Assembly: GCA_934140355.1 (NCBI GenBank)
Contig: CAKPBH010000049.1
Location: 1-9,537 of the forward strand
Source of the DNA: an uncultured Bacilli bacterium
GTDB lineage: Bacteria > Bacillota_I > Bacilli_A > RF39 > UBA660
Length of the DNA: 9,537 nucleotides
Reading direction: 5' to 3'
Numbering within the stretch: position 1 is the stretch's first letter; each line of letters begins with the position of its first letter. Below, one piece after another: positions 1-7,542 of the stretch. Made by a program: the position numbers and the translations under genes. Under the pieces are notes generated by a model. It saw only the letters and a program-made list of their open reading frames with translations, did no database searches and was not told the origin of the DNA.

Positions 1-59
1 ATATTTTATATTAAAAGAAAAGCCTATTTTCAACGAAAAATAAACTTTTTTAGAATTTT

Positions 60-92
60 AAAGTGCGAAAGTCGGGTATTAGTACTTTTTTT
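60..92 (+). terminator. possible terminator of a gene to the left of the window
   Basis: A 7-bp stem (arms 60-66 and 82-88, one G·U pair) with a 15-base loop runs into a T run ending at 92. It lies upstream of the first gene's promoter and could end transcription of a gene outside the window. The stem is AT-rich and the loop long, so the call is tentative. Confidence 0.35.
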
Positions 93-154
93 ATAAAAAA
101 ATAGCATTGAACTTCTTTTATTGAATGTAGCAAAATGTCATTTCTTGCTTGTCT

Positions 155-183
155 TTGAATTGAGTAGTATTTTATGATATAAT
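155..183 (+). promoter_or_regulatory. extended -10 promoter of the first GNAT gene
   Basis: A -35 box TTGAAT (155-160), a 17-bp spacer and a perfect -10 box TATAAT (178-183) preceded by TGA (175-177) form a strong sigma-A-type promoter. Transcription should start near 190, placing the GAGG ribosome binding site (190-193) almost at the 5' end of the message. Confidence 0.75.
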
Positions 184-201
184 GATATTGAGGTTGATAT
201 T

Positions 202-639
202 ATGAATATAGAGTATAAAATTATAGACAAAACAGAAAAAAATATTCTTTTATTAGAACAGATACGATTAAATGCTTACCAAATAGATACTAGTAATTTC
301 AATATTCAAAATGGATTTTACGCTAAAGATTTAGTTAACCATAATTATCTTGTTATTGGTTGCTTTATAGAAAACGAACTAATCGGTGCTGCTTATATTA
401 AGGATACCTATCAGTCTCTTTATATTGATCAGATTTTTATTAGAAAAGAATATCAAAAAGCACCGCAACATTTTGGAACTAATCTCTTAAAGTATATATT
501 GGAAAACAAAGATATCGTAGAGAAATATTTTCATACTTCATTTACTTATAGTTATTTAGATGATGGGAGAAATACTAAAAAATTCTATGAAAATCTTGGA
601 TATACTGAAACAAATAATCTTATGAGAAAACATTTATAA
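202..639 (+). CDS. GNAT-family N-acetyltransferase (small)
   Basis: This 145-residue protein has the length and layout of a single-domain GCN5-related acetyltransferase, a family that moves an acetyl group from acetyl-CoA to an amine; its substrate cannot be told. Visible parts are a beta-strand with acidic turn at 50-66 (LVIGCFIENELIGAAYI), the motif A strand and helix at 73-100 (LYIDQIFIRKEYQ then FGTNLLKYIL), and a motif B-like end at 124-134 (NTKKFYENLGY). The pyrophosphate loop, normally Q/R-x-x-G-x-G/A, is degenerate here: QKAPQHFGT at 85-93 keeps only the last glycine and is slightly longer. The ATG follows GAGG with 8 bases between. It has its own promoter, and its terminator stem begins inside the last codons. 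It converges on uvrB and is probably a stand-alone gene. The fold is fairly sure, the activity is not. Confidence 0.8.
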   Translation: MNIEYKIIDKTEKNILLLEQIRLNAYQIDTSNFNIQNGFYAKDLVNHNYLVIGCFIENELIGAAYIKDTYQSLYIDQIFIRKEYQKAPQHFGTNLLKYILENKDIVEKYFHTSFTYSYLDDGRNTKKFYENLGYTETNNLMRKHL

Positions 640-660
640 CTCATAAGATTTTTCATTTTT
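616..660 (+). terminator. terminator overlapping the 3' end of the GNAT gene
   Basis: A perfect 11-bp inverted repeat, AATCTTATGAG (616-626) and CTCATAAGATT (640-650), with a 13-base loop that holds the stop codon, is followed by TTTCATTTTT. The left arm encodes part of the last codons. It should end plus-strand transcription. It is symmetrical enough to act on incoming minus-strand transcripts too, but the T tail favours the plus strand. Confidence 0.7.
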
Positions 661-671
661 GAAAACTAAAA

Positions 672-710
672 ATTGGGCAAAAAGGCAACTTCTTTTTTAT
701 TATGGAAGTT
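672..710 (-). terminator. possible uvrB terminator
   Basis: Read on the minus strand, AACTTC (710-705) and GAAGTT (692-687) form a 6-bp stem with a 12-base loop, followed by GCC and TTTTT. It lies about 150 bases past the uvrB stop. The stem is short and the tail interrupted, so this is a weak call, but no better one was seen downstream of uvrB. Confidence 0.3.
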
Positions 711-860
711 AGATTTAAGAAAAGCAAAATTTAAGTGATTAAAAATTCATTGCTTTATCTCTATATTTTTCAATTATATAAAATTTAATTACCTAATCTA
801 TTTAGATTTCATTGCCTAAATTCAGAAAATTTCTAATTTTTATTTCACTATTTGAAATTA

Positions 861-2813
861 TTATGATTGGCTTTGCAACTCAAATAAAATATCTCTCAGT
901 TCCATTGCTCTTTCAAAATCAAGTTCCTTAGCTGCTTGTTTCATTTCTTTTTCTAGAGTATCAATTGTTAATGCACGCTCCTGTTTTGACATTTTCTTGT
1001 TATTATCATGGCTGATTTCCTCTTTATTACTGATCACATCACGAATCTCTTTTTGAATTGTTTTTGGAACAATTCCATGCCGACGATTATACTCCTCTTG
1101 AATACTTCTTCTTCTCTTTGTTTCTATAATGGCTTCGTTCATACTATCACTAAGGGTATCTGCATACATAATAACCTCGCCGTGACTATTTCTAGCACAT
1201 CTTCCGATTGTTTGAATTAAACTTCGCGTACTTCGAAGAAATCCTTGTTTATCTGCATCCATTATTGCAATCAAACTTACCTCTGGAATATCAATCCCTT
1301 CTCGAAGTAAATTAATTCCAACCACAACATCATATTTTCCGACACGCAAATCATGAATAATTTGCATTCGCTGCAAAGTCTTAATCTCACTATGCAAATA
1401 AGCCACCTTAATATCAATATTTTTAAGATAATTGCTTAATTCCTCAGCCATTCGAATTGTCAAAGTTGTAATTAAGACCCTCTCATTAAGAGAAATACGT
1501 TTCTCAATTTCTTCAACTAGATTATCAATCTGATTTTTGGTACTTCTTACTTCAATCAAAGGATCTAAAAGTCCAGTTGGACGAATAATCTGCTCAACAA
1601 CATGCCCCTTAACATGTTCCATCTCATAATCTCCAGGAGTAGCTGAAACGTAAATGACTTGATTAATTTTTGACTCAAACTCATCAAACTTTAAAGGACG
1701 ATTATCTAAAGCACTAGGAAGACGAAAACCATAATCAACTAAATTCATTTTTCTGGCCCTATCTCCATTGTACATCCCCCTTACCTGAGGAATCGTAACA
1801 TGCGACTCATCAATAACCATCAAAAAATCCTTAGGAAAAAAATCAATTAAACAAGTAGGCGTTTCTCCTTCTTCCCTTAAAGCAATATGTCTAGAATAAT
1901 TTTCTATTCCATGACAAAAACCTGTTTCTTCAAGCATTTCCATATCATAATTACATCTTTCTCGAATTCTCTGTTCTTCAATCAACTTACCATGTTCTTT
2001 AAAGTACTTACATCTTTCATCACATTCTTTACGAATTCTTTTGATGGAGACTTTTAACTTTTCCTCATCTGTAACAAAGTGGGAAGCAGGAAAGATCGAA
2101 ACTGACTTTTTATTATTTAATACTTGACCAGTTACAACATCAAAAGAAGAAATCCGGTCAATTTCATCCCCAAAGAATTCTATTCGTACACCATTAGTTC
2201 TCTCATAACTGGGAATAACCTCAACAACATCCCCTTTAGATCGAAATGTTCCTCTTTTAAAATCCATTTCATTTCTTTCGTACAACATATCAACCAGTCT
2301 TTTTAATACCTCTTCTCGCTCTATTTCATCACCAACATTCAAAGTCAGTATTTTATTTTTATAGTCTTCTACTTCACCAATACCATAAATACATGATACT
2401 GACGCTACAACAATAATATCTCGTCTTGATAACAGGCCTGAAGTTGCACTATGCCTCAACTCATCAATTTCATCATTAATCGAACTATCTTTTTCAATAT
2501 AAGTATCTGTACTAGGAACGTATGCTTCTGGCTGGTAATAGTCGTAATAACTTACAAAGTACTCAACGCGATTATCTGGAAACAATTCCTTCAATTCGGA
2601 ATACAATTGACCAGCCAAAGTTTTGTTATGAGCTAGAACCAAAGTTGGCTTCTGAACTTCATTGATAACATTAGCAATTGTAAATGTCTTTCCAGTACCC
2701 GTTGCACCCAGTAAAACCTGCTCTTTACGTCCATTTTTAATCCCACTAACTAACTCTTTTATCGCCTCTGGTTGATCTCCATTTGGCTGATATTTTGATA
2801 CCAATTTAAACAT
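861..2813 (-). CDS. uvrB: UvrABC system protein B (excinuclease subunit B)
   Basis: UvrB is the damage-verifying DNA helicase-like ATPase of nucleotide excision repair: UvrA loads it on the lesion, and it then recruits UvrC for incision. The 650-residue protein is full length for the family. It shows Walker A GATGTGKT at 36-43, the beta-hairpin region that clamps DNA from about 89 to 124 ([20 protein letters not shown] and on), the DEAD-like motif DESH at 335-338, SATPGD at 390-395, the [14 protein letters not shown] motif at 499-512, and motif [10 protein letters not shown] at 534-541. The C-terminal UVR motif at 618-648 contacts UvrC. The start follows an excellent AAAGGAGGG (2831-2823) with about 9 bases between. 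No uvrA lies beside it and no clear promoter or Bacillus-type LexA box was found upstream. It follows the ftsAZ operon on the same strand, but a terminator lies between them. Confidence 0.98.
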   Translation of the reverse strand: MFKLVSKYQPNGDQPEAIKELVSGIKNGRKEQVLLGATGTGKTFTIANVINEVQKPTLVLAHNKTLAGQLYSELKELFPDNRVEYFVSYYDYYQPEAYVPSTDTYIEKDSSINDEIDELRHSATSGLLSRRDIIVVASVSCIYGIGEVEDYKNKILTLNVGDEIEREEVLKRLVDMLYERNEMDFKRGTFRSKGDVVEVIPSYERTNGVRIEFFGDEIDRISSFDVVTGQVLNNKKSVSIFPASHFVTDEEKLKVSIKRIRKECDERCKYFKEHGKLIEEQRIRERCNYDMEMLEETGFCHGIENYSRHIALREEGETPTCLIDFFPKDFLMVIDESHVTIPQVRGMYNGDRARKMNLVDYGFRLPSALDNRPLKFDEFESKINQVIYVSATPGDYEMEHVKGHVVEQIIRPTGLLDPLIEVRSTKNQIDNLVEEIEKRISLNERVLITTLTIRMAEELSNYLKNIDIKVAYLHSEIKTLQRMQIIHDLRVGKYDVVVGINLLREGIDIPEVSLIAIMDADKQGFLRSTRSLIQTIGRCARNSHGEVIMYADTLSDSMNEAIIETKRRRSIQEEYNRRHGIVPKTIQKEIRDVISNKEEISHDNNKKMSKQERALTIDTLEKEMKQAAKELDFERAMELRDILFELQSQS

Positions 2814-3046
2814 TTTCTTCTTCCCTCCTTTATCATTATTTTATGACTTTTTAAAAGAATAACTATCAGCCAACTATTAGTCCCTAAATTTGTCCTTATG
2901 ACTTATAATTTAATGGTTAAATTTGATATATTTTTCTTTGAAATAAATACAAGCCACAAATTTTATTTTTTGAACAAAAAAATGCACAATGTACATCGAT
3001 ATTATTTTATCATTTTTTTCTTTCTTTTTTTGAAATAAAATATGAG
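2814..3046. other. uvrB upstream region, no gene seen
   Basis: This AT-rich stretch between uvrB and the ftsZ terminator holds the strong uvrB ribosome binding site (2823-2831). No convincing promoter pair was found. On the minus strand the best candidate is TTGTGC with TAAAAT at an 18-base gap, which is weak. No paired GAAC/GTTC SOS operator was seen. Confidence 0.4.
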
Positions 3047-3080
3047 AAAAACCACACCTAAAAATTTAGATGTGATTTTT
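3042..3080 (-). terminator. terminator of the ftsA-ftsZ operon
   Basis: The arms 3080-3065 and 3062-3047 pair over 16 positions on the minus-strand RNA, with two of the pairs being G·U, around a 2-base centre, and end in TTTTT CTC ATATTTT. On the plus strand the two G·U positions become C-A mismatches, so the structure works best as a minus-strand signal. It lies about 135 bases past the ftsZ stop and separates the operon from uvrB. Confidence 0.7.
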
Positions 3081-3162
3081 CAGGTCTATCTCAAATGTCA
3101 AATGACCATATCTTCTTTAAAATTATAGTTTTTAAAATAATCAATAGTAAAATACGATAAGA

Positions 3163-3184
3163 AACACCAATAGTAATTGGTATT
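3163..3184 (-). terminator. first hairpin behind ftsZ
   Basis: On the minus strand AATACCAAT (3184-3176), loop TACT, ATTGGTGTT (3171-3163) gives a 9-bp stem with one G·U pair, about 30 bases past the ftsZ stop. It is not followed by a proper T run, so it may protect the 3' end or pause polymerase upstream of the main terminator rather than terminate itself. Confidence 0.35.
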
Positions 3185-3213
3185 ATTATTACAATTTAGT
3201 TGTTATCTAAATA

Positions 3214-4290
3214 TTAGTAATCATCATGGTTTCTCAAAAATGGTGGAACATCAAAGTCGTTATCATCATCTCCGGTTTCTTTGTATAAATCTTCACGACT
3301 AGCATTACTAAAATTATGATACAACGGTTCACTAGGTTCTTCAAATCCTGTTGCTATTACTGTTACAATCACTTCATCATTTAAATTTTCGTTAATAACT
3401 GCTCCGAAAATAGTATTAATATCTGTATTGGCAGCACTTCGAATCACCTCAGCAGCTTCCTCTACCTCAAATAAAGTTAGTGATGAACCACCGGTTACAT
3501 TAATAATTGCATCAGTAGCTCCGTCAATAGAAGTTTCCAATAATGGACTAGATACAGCTTGTTTTGCTGCTTCAACAGCACGACCATCTCCAGATCCTAC
3601 CCCAATTCCTATTAATGCGTTGCCCCTATCTTTCATTACTGTTTTAACATCAGCAAAATCAAGATTTACAAGTCCCGCAACAGCAATTAAATCAGAGATG
3701 GATTGAACACCGCGATGAAGAACATTATCAACTTCTCTAAACGCTTCTAACATTGGCGTAGTCTTGTCAATTAATTCTCTTAAGCGATCATTTGGAATAA
3801 CAATAATGGTGTCAACATGCTTTCTTAATTCGTCTAATCCTTTCACAGCCTGATCCATACGTTTTTTACCTTCAAAACTGAATGGCTTTGTAACAATACC
3901 AACAGTTAGAGCACCTAAATCTTGGGCGATTTCTGCTACTACTGGTGCTGCACCAGTTCCGGTTCCACCACCCATTCCACAGGTTACAAAAACCATATCT
4001 GCACCCTTTAATGCATCCTCTATAGCAGCTTTGCTTTCCAAAGCAGCCTCTCTTCCTATTTCAGGATTAGCACCAGCACCTAAACCGTCTGTAAGCTCAC
4101 TACCGATTTGCAATTTTATATCAGCAAGTGAACGATTTAGTGCCTGGACATCGGTGTTAGCTACAATAAAATCTACACCTTTTAAACCGCAGGAAATCAT
4201 TCGGTTAATAGCATTACATCCACCACCACCGATTCCTATTACTTTTATCTTGGCTAATTGATCCATTTCTAAACCTAACATATTATTCAT
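3214..4290 (-). CDS. ftsZ: cell division protein FtsZ
   Basis: FtsZ is the tubulin-like GTPase that polymerises into the Z ring at the division site and recruits the division machinery, tethered to the membrane through FtsA. From the ATG at 4290 it has 358 residues. The N-terminal nucleotide site [13 protein letters not shown] is at 19-31, the tubulin signature [10 protein letters not shown] at 107-116, and the catalytic T7 loop NLDFADV at 209-215. A short linker of roughly 25 residues (about 318-343) leads to the conserved C-terminal peptide [14 protein letters not shown] at 345-358, which binds FtsA. A GTG at 4293 is also in frame, but AAGGAGG (4304-4298) sits 4 bases from GTG and 7 from ATG, so the ATG is preferred. 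That ATG shares one base with the ftsA stop (TGATG), a sign of translational coupling. It is transcribed from the ftsA promoter. Confidence 0.98.
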   Translation of the reverse strand: MNNMLGLEMDQLAKIKVIGIGGGGCNAINRMISCGLKGVDFIVANTDVQALNRSLADIKLQIGSELTDGLGAGANPEIGREAALESKAAIEDALKGADMVFVTCGMGGGTGTGAAPVVAEIAQDLGALTVGIVTKPFSFEGKKRMDQAVKGLDELRKHVDTIIVIPNDRLRELIDKTTPMLEAFREVDNVLHRGVQSISDLIAVAGLVNLDFADVKTVMKDRGNALIGIGVGSGDGRAVEAAKQAVSSPLLETSIDGATDAIINVTGGSSLTLFEVEEAAEVIRSAANTDINTIFGAVINENLNDEVIVTVIATGFEEPSEPLYHNFSNASREDLYKETGDDDNDFDVPPFLRNHDDY

Positions 4291-5540
4291 CACTTTTCCT
4301 CCTTATTTGCTATAAAGTTTCCAAAAATTTTATTGATAATGTCATTATCTTTTTTTAATTTGTTGTTTGGAGTTATCAAAGCTGTTTCATCTTCTATGCT
4401 TAACATCGAAACTTTTTTCCCACGTGATTCCATTTTCTCATTAAAATATTTAATCATTCCTAAAGAAGTTATGTATTTGTTATCTCTACACCCTAATGTT
4501 GTAACAGTATATATTATAACATCTTTTCCAAAGATTTCATAGGCTAAATTTTTAAATGATTTAATTTCAGTAAGCCCACCAGTTAATACAATATAGTTTA
4601 TTTCACGCCTTGTTAATGTGCGAATTTGCTTTTTCGCGAGATTTAATATCTCTACCATTCGGCTCATCACGACTTCTGATACTTCCAGCTGATTTAATTT
4701 GATACGTTCTCCAACAGTATTTTTAACCTCGTAAGTTTCATTAATTTGACAAAAACGTCTATGTGAACTTGCAAACTTTTCTTTTAATGTTCTTCCTTCA
4801 AAGATACTAACACCAAAAATATATGCAATGTCTTTTTCTACGTTAATTCCACCAATTTGTAGTGTTTCGTTTTGAACTATTGTCCCTTCCTCAAAAATAC
4901 TTATCGTTGTTGTCTCGTGGCCTAACTGAATTATTGCGCCATCTTTTTTATCCATATTTTGATCATGAACCTCATAATAATTAGATAGTCCTGATATGGT
5001 AATATCCACAACTTCTAATCCTGCATTTTCTACTACATTCAATACAGAATATATGTTTTTTTTAGGTGTCGATATCATTATACCGTTTATTTCTAGTTTT
5101 TGTCCTTTTTTACCTATTGGTTTACGAATTCCTCTTTCACTATCCAAATTGTATTCGATAGGAACCATTGTAACTAATTCATAATTCTCATCTAAATTAT
5201 TATAAATTGAATCTTTTATTACACGATTGATATCACTAGCTTTAATTTCTTCACTTTGACTAACATCAATACATCCAGTCACTTTTTTAAAACGGACATT
5301 ATAATCAGGGACATTAACAATAACTCTTTTTATCTCAATTCCTAGCATTTCATTAATTTCTTTTATTCCTTCACGAATCGCTTCAATTGTCAATGCTGGT
5401 TCAATAATTAAACCTTTTTTTATTCCCTTTGAATTTACACTATGAGATGCTAAAACATATACTTTTTGATTAAAAATTTCTCCCACGACAAACTTAATAG
5501 AATAACTACCAATATCTATACTTGTATATATCTTTCTCAA
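4290..5540 (-). CDS. ftsA: cell division protein FtsA
   Basis: FtsA is the actin-like membrane tether of FtsZ. The 416-residue protein shows the phosphate-1 strand [10 protein letters not shown] at 7-16, the inserted 1C domain at about 83-165, a second phosphate loop region [10 protein letters not shown] at 204-213, the adenosine motif YIVLTGG at 316-322, and a C-terminal amphipathic segment [14 protein letters not shown] at 400-413, as expected for the membrane-targeting helix. The phosphate-2 loop is unusual: the normal D-x-G-G-G-T-T is Q-L-G-H-E-T-T, so the acidic residue is absent. The start codon is TTG; an in-frame TGA three codons upstream (5549-5547) rules out a longer form, and the N-terminus fits the family. 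The ribosome site is a weak GGAAAAGAG (5559-5551). A nearer ATG at 5547 is out of frame. It is first in the operon with ftsZ. Confidence 0.95.
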   Translation of the reverse strand: MRKIYTSIDIGSYSIKFVVGEIFNQKVYVLASHSVNSKGIKKGLIIEPALTIEAIREGIKEINEMLGIEIKRVIVNVPDYNVRFKKVTGCIDVSQSEEIKASDINRVIKDSIYNNLDENYELVTMVPIEYNLDSERGIRKPIGKKGQKLEINGIMISTPKKNIYSVLNVVENAGLEVVDITISGLSNYYEVHDQNMDKKDGAIIQLGHETTTISIFEEGTIVQNETLQIGGINVEKDIAYIFGVSIFEGRTLKEKFASSHRRFCQINETYEVKNTVGERIKLNQLEVSEVVMSRMVEILNLAKKQIRTLTRREINYIVLTGGLTEIKSFKNLAYEIFGKDVIIYTVTTLGCRDNKYITSLGMIKYFNEKMESRGKKVSMLSIEDETALITPNNKLKKDNDIINKIFGNFIANKEEK

Positions 5541-5621
5541 ATAGCATCAACTCTTTTCCAAAATGTCAATTTTAACCCCTAATCAGTAGATAAGTAGACA
5601 AACTACCTATATACATCATTA

Positions 5622-5650
5622 ATTATATCGAAAAGAAAAACCCATGTCAA
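5622..5650 (-). promoter_or_regulatory. consensus promoter of ftsA-ftsZ
   Basis: On the minus strand TTGACA (5650-5645), exactly 17 bases, then TATAAT (5627-5622) match the sigma-A consensus perfectly. Transcription should begin near 5615, giving a leader of about 75 bases before the TTG start of ftsA. A second TTGACA (5569-5564) lies within the leader but has no good -10 partner. Confidence 0.85.
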
Positions 5651-6081
5651 TAGAATGAATCCTTTTGACACAAGTTTTAAAAGGGATTAAATGAACAAAA
5701 TAGAAAATAAAATATTAAACATAAGTTAATTCATACTTCTTCTAATAATGTCTTAATGTTGATTTAAAATAAATGAATGATTGTCGGATATCATGAAGCA
5801 TTTTTTCTTTCTAAAAGCAATAATTTTGTTGGTTATAAAAAACAAAAAAGATACGTTATGAAAGGATTTTTGGATGAAATGTTCTCGTATATATTTGCTT
5901 TCAAAAAAAGGTATTACTAAAAAAATAATATTTATCCATAAAATACTTCTTCAATCTACAAATGATTTTTACAAAACTTTAAAAAAGCATTTATATGAGG
6001 CAAGGATTTGGGAATGGTTTTAGAACAATTTTATTTGTCTAATTTTTAATGAGAAATTTTAAAAAAATTACTTAAAAGCTA
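5651..6081. other. gene-poor gap between ftsA promoter and tRNA-Met
   Basis: About 430 bases of AT-rich sequence between the divergent ftsA and tRNA-Met promoters. The only coding possibility I see is the 49-codon frame at 5874-6023 listed separately. No recognisable RNA gene, mobile element or terminator was found. Confidence 0.5.
5874..6023 (+). CDS. possible small protein, 49 residues
   Basis: An open frame of 49 codons begins at ATG 5874 and ends at TAG 6023. AAAGGA (5861-5865) lies about 8 bases before it, a plausible ribosome binding site. The predicted peptide is basic, starts MKCSRIYLLSKKGITKK and ends EARIWEWF; it has no signal peptide, and its only hydrophobic stretch (about 18-26) is too short and too interrupted by charged residues for a membrane span. 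I recognise no family. A frame of this length can arise by chance in DNA this AT-rich, and no good promoter was seen, so it may be non-coding or a gene remnant. Confidence 0.2.
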   Translation: MKCSRIYLLSKKGITKKIIFIHKILLQSTNDFYKTLKKHLYEARIWEWF

Positions 6082-6110
6082 TTGTCAAAGCAAAAAAACT
6101 ATGATATGAT
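6082..6110 (+). promoter_or_regulatory. promoter of tRNA-Met
   Basis: TTGTCA (6082-6087), 17 bases, then TATGAT (6105-6110) preceded by TGA (6102-6104) forms an extended -10 promoter. The expected start near 6117 leaves a leader of only about 6 bases before the tRNA. Confidence 0.8.
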
Positions 6111-6122
6111 TATATTGCTTTT

Positions 6123-6199
6123 GGCGAGATAGCTCAGTTGGCTAGAGCGATCGGTTCATACCCGATAGGTCGAGGGTTCGACCCCCCCTCTCGCTACCA
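6123..6199 (+). tRNA. tRNA-Met (CAT), elongator type
   Basis: A complete 77-base cloverleaf with encoded CCA. Acceptor stem 6123-6129 pairs with 6189-6195, closed by a G1·U72 pair as in the Bacillus elongator. The D stem is 6132-6135 with 6145-6148, and the anticodon stem 6150-6154 with 6162-6166 around loop TTCATAC, anticodon CAT at 6157-6159. The T arm is 6172-6176 with 6184-6188 around TTCGACC. The anticodon stem lacks the three G-C pairs of initiators, and a normal first pair argues against an initiator. A lysidine-modified isoleucine tRNA is the other CAT possibility, but the body resembles elongator Met. The second T-stem pair is A·C (6173 and 6187), an unusual mismatch. It has its own promoter and terminator and stands alone. 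Confidence 0.93.
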
Positions 6200-6210
6200 A
6201 AAAGAATTCT

Positions 6211-6232
6211 AGTCAAACGTTTATATTTGACT
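6211..6232 (+). other. hairpin in the tRNA-Met trailer
   Basis: AGTCAAA (6211-6217) and TTTGACT (6226-6232) form a perfect 7-bp stem with an 8-base loop, 11 bases after the CCA and just before the main terminator. It has no T run of its own. It may help 3' processing or simply be fortuitous. Confidence 0.4.
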
Positions 6233-6241
6233 TTAATAACT

Positions 6242-6272
6242 GATTAATCCATTTTGGGATTAGTCTTTTTTT
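6242..6272 (+). terminator. tRNA-Met terminator
   Basis: GATTAATCC (6242-6250), loop ATTTTG and GGATTAGTC (6257-6265) make a 9-bp stem with one T·G pair, followed directly by seven T (6266-6272). This is a textbook intrinsic terminator for the tRNA transcript. Confidence 0.85.
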
Positions 6273-6281
6273 ATAAATAAT

Positions 6282-6303
6282 GATCTTCGAAATTTGATGA
6301 TTC
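6282..6303 (+). repeat. conserved small hairpin, copy 1
   Basis: A stem of about 7-8 pairs with one internal T·T mismatch surrounds the loop AAATT (6290-6294). A near-identical element lies at 9307-9328. Between the copies one pair switches from A-T (6283/6301) to T-A (9308/9326), and G·T (6289/6295) becomes G-C (9314/9320), so the pairing is kept while bases change. Confidence 0.5.
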
Positions 6304-6336
6304 TAAAAAATCAAATCTAAATTTTAGGCGTGATTG

Positions 6337-6478
6337 TTATTGCATTTTATTCTTTTAAAACTCCTAAAGAATACCAAAACTAAATTATTTTTTTAAACTT
6401 TAAACTGATATTCAATCACTTTATGACATTTTTTTACTAGGTCCAGGATTTTTGATTTACTAGGTCCAGGATTTTTGA
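6337..6478 (+). repeat. dispersed AT-rich repeat, copy 1
   Basis: Bases 6337-6385 match the reverse complement of 9391-9439 at 44 of 49 positions, and the similarity continues more weakly on the far side up to about 6440. Bases 6370-6418 match 9201-9249 in direct orientation at 40 of 49 positions. The three copies share a core beginning AATACYAAAAYTAAAY and including ATATTCAATCA or close variants. The copy ends in the tandem repeat at 6433-6478. No open frame is present; it may be a miniature element or an intergenic repeat family. Confidence 0.6.
6433..6478. repeat. perfect 2 x 23-bp tandem repeat
   Basis: Two identical, directly adjacent 23-base units (6433-6455 and 6456-6478) with the core ACTAGGTCCAGGATTTTTGA. 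They lie 26 bases past the stop of the next minus-strand gene. A diverged relative, with GTCCA and TTTTGA kept, lies at 9268-9298 behind repeat copy 2. Confidence 0.9.
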
Positions 6479-6503
6479 AGAATCTAAATAATTATAATTA
6501 TTA

Positions 6504-7517
6504 CTAGTTGTTTTTTTTAAATCGCACAAGTTTTAAAATTTTACTTTTAAATTTATTATCTTGAGATTTTGCTTCTACTGGTTGCTCTTTATGATAGTTT
6601 TCTAATACTCTCTTATTTCTTTCAATGGTATCTTTCCATGCACCATCCAATCTTTCATCAAATTCATCATCTGTTAAAGATAATAAAGTTACTTTAGGGT
6701 ATTCCAATTCTTTTCCATATTCTAAATGACTTCTCCAATGCCAATGACTTGTACTATTAGAAGTTCTATATAAACATCTATTCATAAAATCTTGTAAATG
6801 AGGATTCTCATTATTAGTATAATTTTTACACCTATCCATATAATCATGTATGATTTTATTGTATTTTTTTTCTTCTTCAGTTGTAATCCATTCATCATTT
6901 TTTTCCACTTGATGAAACCATTTAAGATCTAGTCTATAATCTTTTAATGATTTCATATAAAGATAAGGGGCTACTTCTTTTAATTGTTTAGAAGTAATAA
7001 TTCTAATTTTATTTGGATTAAAGATTATTTTATAAGTTTTATAATCTGTAATAAAACCAAAAGTAGTATCGATAACTACTTTTTTCCCGTCTAAATCAAC
7101 CAGCGGAAAAGTGTGTTCATATTCTTCTAATTCTTGGCTACCATAAAAATTATTTTTTGATTTAATTCTGTAATGTTCCGCATAATTTTTTAAATTACAA
7201 GTAATAATTTCAAAATTCTTAAAATACAAACTTAGGGCAATGGCACAAGCATGACAATGACCATTCGCATAACTTTGTTTTAATAATTTTTTAATTGGAA
7301 ACCCTAGAAAATAATAGTCTGGTAAATTATTTAAAAATTCTCCATTGTATTTAGCTTTTTTGATGATAGCAGGCCTATTCCAATCGTCATTTGTTAACCC
7401 TGTCCACCAACCAGCCGCTCTTTTATAACTTTTATAATCATAATAAACTACTTTGTCGTTTTCTTGTGCCAATTCTAAATTTCTTTCAAATTTTGTTTTA
7501 ATTTCATTTTTTGCCAT
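6504..7517 (-). CDS. putative transglutaminase/papain-like cysteine protein
   Basis: I do not recognise a named family, but the middle of this 337-residue protein has the order of a transglutaminase-like Cys-His-Asp site: C88 in NGHCHACAIALSLYF (85-99), H135 in YEHTFPLVDLDG (133-144), and D150 in VVIDTTFG (147-154). That would suggest a thiol peptidase, amidase or acyl-transfer activity, or a fold kept without activity. The rest (about 200-337) is charged, rich in Tyr and Trp, and ends in a basic tail KSKILKLVRFKKNN (324-337). No signal peptide or membrane span is seen, so it should be cytoplasmic. The frame extends to a TTG at 7571, but that TTG is the -35 box of its promoter; AAAGGGGG (7530-7523) sits 5 bases before the ATG at 7517, which is the chosen start. 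It is transcribed alone, in an AT-rich accessory-looking region. Confidence 0.75.
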   Translation of the reverse strand: MAKNEIKTKFERNLELAQENDKVVYYDYKSYKRAAGWWTGLTNDDWNRPAIIKKAKYNGEFLNNLPDYYFLGFPIKKLLKQSYANGHCHACAIALSLYFKNFEIITCNLKNYAEHYRIKSKNNFYGSQELEEYEHTFPLVDLDGKKVVIDTTFGFITDYKTYKIIFNPNKIRIITSKQLKEVAPYLYMKSLKDYRLDLKWFHQVEKNDEWITTEEEKKYNKIIHDYMDRCKNYTNNENPHLQDFMNRCLYRTSNSTSHWHWRSHLEYGKELEYPKVTLLSLTDDEFDERLDGAWKDTIERNKRVLENYHKEQPVEAKSQDNKFKSKILKLVRFKKNN

Positions 7518-7542
7518 AAAATCCCCCTTTAAATTGATGAAT

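Noticed and set aside
1008..2636. Plus-strand open frames of 60-70 codons inside uvrB
   Set aside because: They lie antisense to a well-conserved gene and have no ribosome site or family signature.
3428..4261. Plus-strand open frames of 76 and 92 codons inside ftsZ
   Set aside because: They are antisense shadows of the ftsZ reading frame, without ribosome sites or recognisable proteins.
4291..4293. GTG start for ftsZ at 4293
   Set aside because: It is only 4 bases from AAGGAGG; the next codon, ATG at 4290, has the better spacing of 7 and makes the usual TGATG junction with ftsA.
4333..5184. Plus-strand open frames inside ftsA
   Set aside because: They are antisense to ftsA and look like composition-driven shadows.
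5558..5569. Second TTGACA in the ftsA leader as a promoter
   Set aside because: The hexamer 17 bases further on is TGCTAT, a poor -10 box, and the start would fall on the ftsA start codon.
6488..6503. AT-only palindrome at the end of the transglutaminase-like gene as its terminator
   Set aside because: It consists of A and T only and has no T tail; such palindromes are expected by chance in this composition.
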